This document shows positions 62,076 through 64,000 of a DNA stretch of 64,000 nt, piece by piece; position 1 is the first letter of the stretch; each line of letters begins with the position of its first letter. The position numbers were made by a program, and so were the translations under genes. This DNA comes from Niebla homalea (Eukaryota > Ascomycota > Lecanoromycetes > Lecanorales > Ramalinaceae). The notes under the pieces are model-generated. The model saw nothing but the letters and a program-made list of their open reading frames with translations. It was not told where the DNA came from and ran no database searches. The stretch lies in NCBI GenBank assembly GCA_019925105.1, contig JAHGAU010000006.1, forward strand, positions 372,001 to 436,000. The letters are read 5' to 3'.

Positions 62076-63611
62076 TAATAATAGTTATCCTTATATATAA
62101 AAGGTTGGTTATAAGCCTCTTAATACTTATACTTTATTAAAATAATATTATTAAAATAATATAACGTATACTTTAATTAATAAATTAATTAGTTAATTAA
62201 TAAGTTATATAATAAATACATATTACGAGCTTATAAAACGTTAATAGCTATAGGAATTAAGAATAAAGACCTTTATAAATTATAATAGCTAATAATTAAA
62301 TAAACGGTATTAAGCACTTAATAAGTATTAAGTAAATATACTATAAAAGTAAATAATAAATATATAAATAATAATCTATTTAAATATTATATAGGAGTAA
62401 ATATAAATATATATTAAGTACTGGGTATCCGCTATACCTTATTAAGCGTTAATACCCGTAAATTATTTAATTATAACCTTTATATATAATAAACGGTTAA
62501 TATTAATAGTAATTAAGTTAATAAAACTTAAAATAAAAATAAGAATAAGAATAAGGATAATTAAGTTAAAAAAAGAACGTTTAAGATAATATTATAAATA
62601 GGCTTATTATTAAAAATCCCTTAAATTATACGATAAAAGTACGTACTTAATAACTTTACCTATAATATAATATTTAAATTAATTTTTTAATTGTTAATTT
62701 CTTTACTTTAATAAATTCTTTAATATATTAATATTATAAGCTTATAAGATATTAATTTAATTATAATAATAACTTTTATAAACCGGCGTTAAAATTAATA
62801 ATAATAAATTAAAGTAAATAAAACGGAATAAAAAATAAATTAAAAAAAGGAAAAATAATTTAAAATAATATTATAAATAAATCTATTATTAATTATATCC
62901 TTAAACCGTATATTAAAAATACGTAATAAGCTTATTATAATAATATTAATTTTATTTTAAATTCTTAATTAATTAAATAGATTTCTTTTAACTTCGTAAA
63001 TCTTTTAATAATTATATTATTACGATATAAACCTATAAGATATTAATAATTATAAGGCCCTTAATAAGGTAATTTATAAGCCGGAATAATTAATAATTAA
63101 ATAGATAATTAATATTAATAATAATACGGGAAAAAGTAATATTACGGGTAAAATAAAAGTAAGGATTTTATATCTATAAGTATAATAACGGTATTAAGGG
63201 TAAAAGTTATTCTTATAGCTTTAACTTATTTATAAGGGGTAAGGGTTATTTAATTAACTTATTTAGGGATACGTCGTTAATCGCTTTAATTTTAATATAA
63301 CGTTTACGGTAATAGCTTTATATTAAACTCCTTTCTGACAGAAAATATATAACTCGGCTTTACCCCGGAAATTACGTTAATCGACTTAACTTAAGTCGAT
63401 TTTTTTATTTTTATATATTCGATTTTTATCGATTTTTTTACCTTTTTTAGGAGCTTTTTTCACCCGGGTTACTCAGCTTTTATTACTTAATTATTACGCT
63501 TATTAAAGGTAATATTAATATATTCGGTAGTTCTTTAAGGTCATACTTAAATCCGATAAGGGTGGTTTTAATCTAAGTAGTAGGAGCTTACCGTTATAGA
63601 AGGGGGGGTAG

Positions 63612-63773
63612 TATCACGGTTTTATGCCTACTACTCCCAGGCCTTCGGCTATGTTACCGTTCTGGGACTAGTGGCTTAGCACCCACTTACCTTTATGGAC
63701 GGCCCTGTACCATAGACACCCTCATAGCTATTATTCCGTTCATAGCTAGACCTCATATATCAGTTCCCTGACA
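63612..63773 (+). repeat. LTR 3 of the C array
   Basis: Starts TATCACGGTTTTATGCC and ends TTCCCTGACA, directly before the CGCGG duplication. Least RIPped of the three. Confidence 0.94.
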
Positions 63774-63778
63774 CGCGG

Positions 63779-64000
63779 TTATTTTTATTAATTTCTTATA
63801 TATAAATCCGATTAATATAAACTTTATATTATCTTTTATAAAGATTAAAAGGAATTTTTAATTATGTTAATAAGTTTTAAAAGTAATCCTTTATATATAT
63901 AAAGATAAATAAATAATATATTACGTTTAATACGAAATTTTACGTAAGTATTTATAAATAATATAATTATTTTTAATTATTTATTAAAGGAGTCTATTAT
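63779..64000. other. AT-rich RIP-mutated DNA, no gene
   Basis: Right flank of the C array. Nothing recognisable. Confidence 0.5.

Larger units (their letters stand above)
60215..63773 (+). mobile_element. LTR element C, tandem array of three LTRs and two interiors
   Basis: A 3559-bp array LTR-interior-LTR-interior-LTR. The LTRs (60215-60376, 61914-62075, 63612-63773) are each exactly 162 bp, with a period of 1698-1699 bp. A perfect 5-bp target duplication CGCGG lies at 60210-60214 and 63774-63778, so the whole array occupies a single insertion site. A polypurine tract (AGAAAGGGGGGTAG and AGAAGGGGGGGTAG) abuts LTR 2 and LTR 3, which sets the orientation. After LTR 1 comes TAATAATAG, a RIPped TAATGGTAG primer site. 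The 1.54-kb interiors are too short for pol and are RIP-destroyed, so the element is non-autonomous. Confidence 0.95.

Noticed and set aside
60210..63778. Regularly spaced repeats as a CRISPR-like array
   Set aside because: The repeats are 162-bp LTRs spaced 1.7 kb apart with polypurine tracts and a target duplication, in a fungal context.

Overview
The window looks like a piece of a filamentous ascomycete (Pezizomycotina) chromosome that is mostly an AT-rich, RIP-mutated transposon graveyard. Around it lies one small, normal-GC gene island at about 14.15-20.6 kb. The evidence for a fungus is: short spliceosomal introns (48-162 bp) with GT..AG ends, a glucosidase II alpha gene and an MFS gene of ascomycete type, and a near-total lack of CA/TG dinucleotides in the AT-rich DNA (none in bases 1-180), while CG, CC and CT persist. 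That is the pattern left by repeat-induced point mutation (RIP, CpA to TpA). The species cannot be named from the sequence.

Gene island. Two intact genes are transcribed divergently from a shared 835-bp interval. On the minus strand (17354..14354, one 70-bp intron) lies the catalytic alpha subunit of ER glucosidase II (GH31), which trims glucose from N-glycans. On the plus strand (18190..20125, seven exons) lies a 12-TM MFS transporter of the DHA1/vesicular amine transporter-like type. A 29-A run and the first RIP-mutated bases close the island on the right. On both sides, copies of one short terminal-inverted-repeat element (MITE-like, 519-580 bp) lie close to the island edges.

Left flank (1-14.15 kb): a MITE copy, a pristine solo LTR with its target duplication, a wrecked minus-strand Gypsy element (integrase, RNase H and RT relics at about 3.6-6.6 kb), an un-RIPped 250-bp patch, and one MITE nested inside another.

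Right flank (20.6-64 kb): a MITE; a solo LTR; two short LTR elements (A 22115-24165, B 26394-27801) with exact 5-bp target duplications; a minus-strand Gypsy element F, interrupted in its integrase by a complete 7.7-kb Gypsy element D1 (29951-37615, minus strand); a Tad1-like LINE (about 43.64-49.48 kb, plus strand); a second complete D element, D2 (51519-59152, plus strand), inserted in a 21-bp minisatellite; and an array of three LTRs and two internal units of element C (60215-63773) with a CGCGG target duplication.

No tRNA, rRNA, CRISPR or intact transposase/pol gene was found. All element coding regions are pseudogenes full of RIP stops. I found no convincing previously unknown biological system. 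The most unusual signals are the RIP boundaries (LTR ends and whole short LTRs spared while interiors are destroyed), an antisense coding relic inside the D family, the modular LTRs of A and B, and the chain of nested insertions that can be read off the target duplications.
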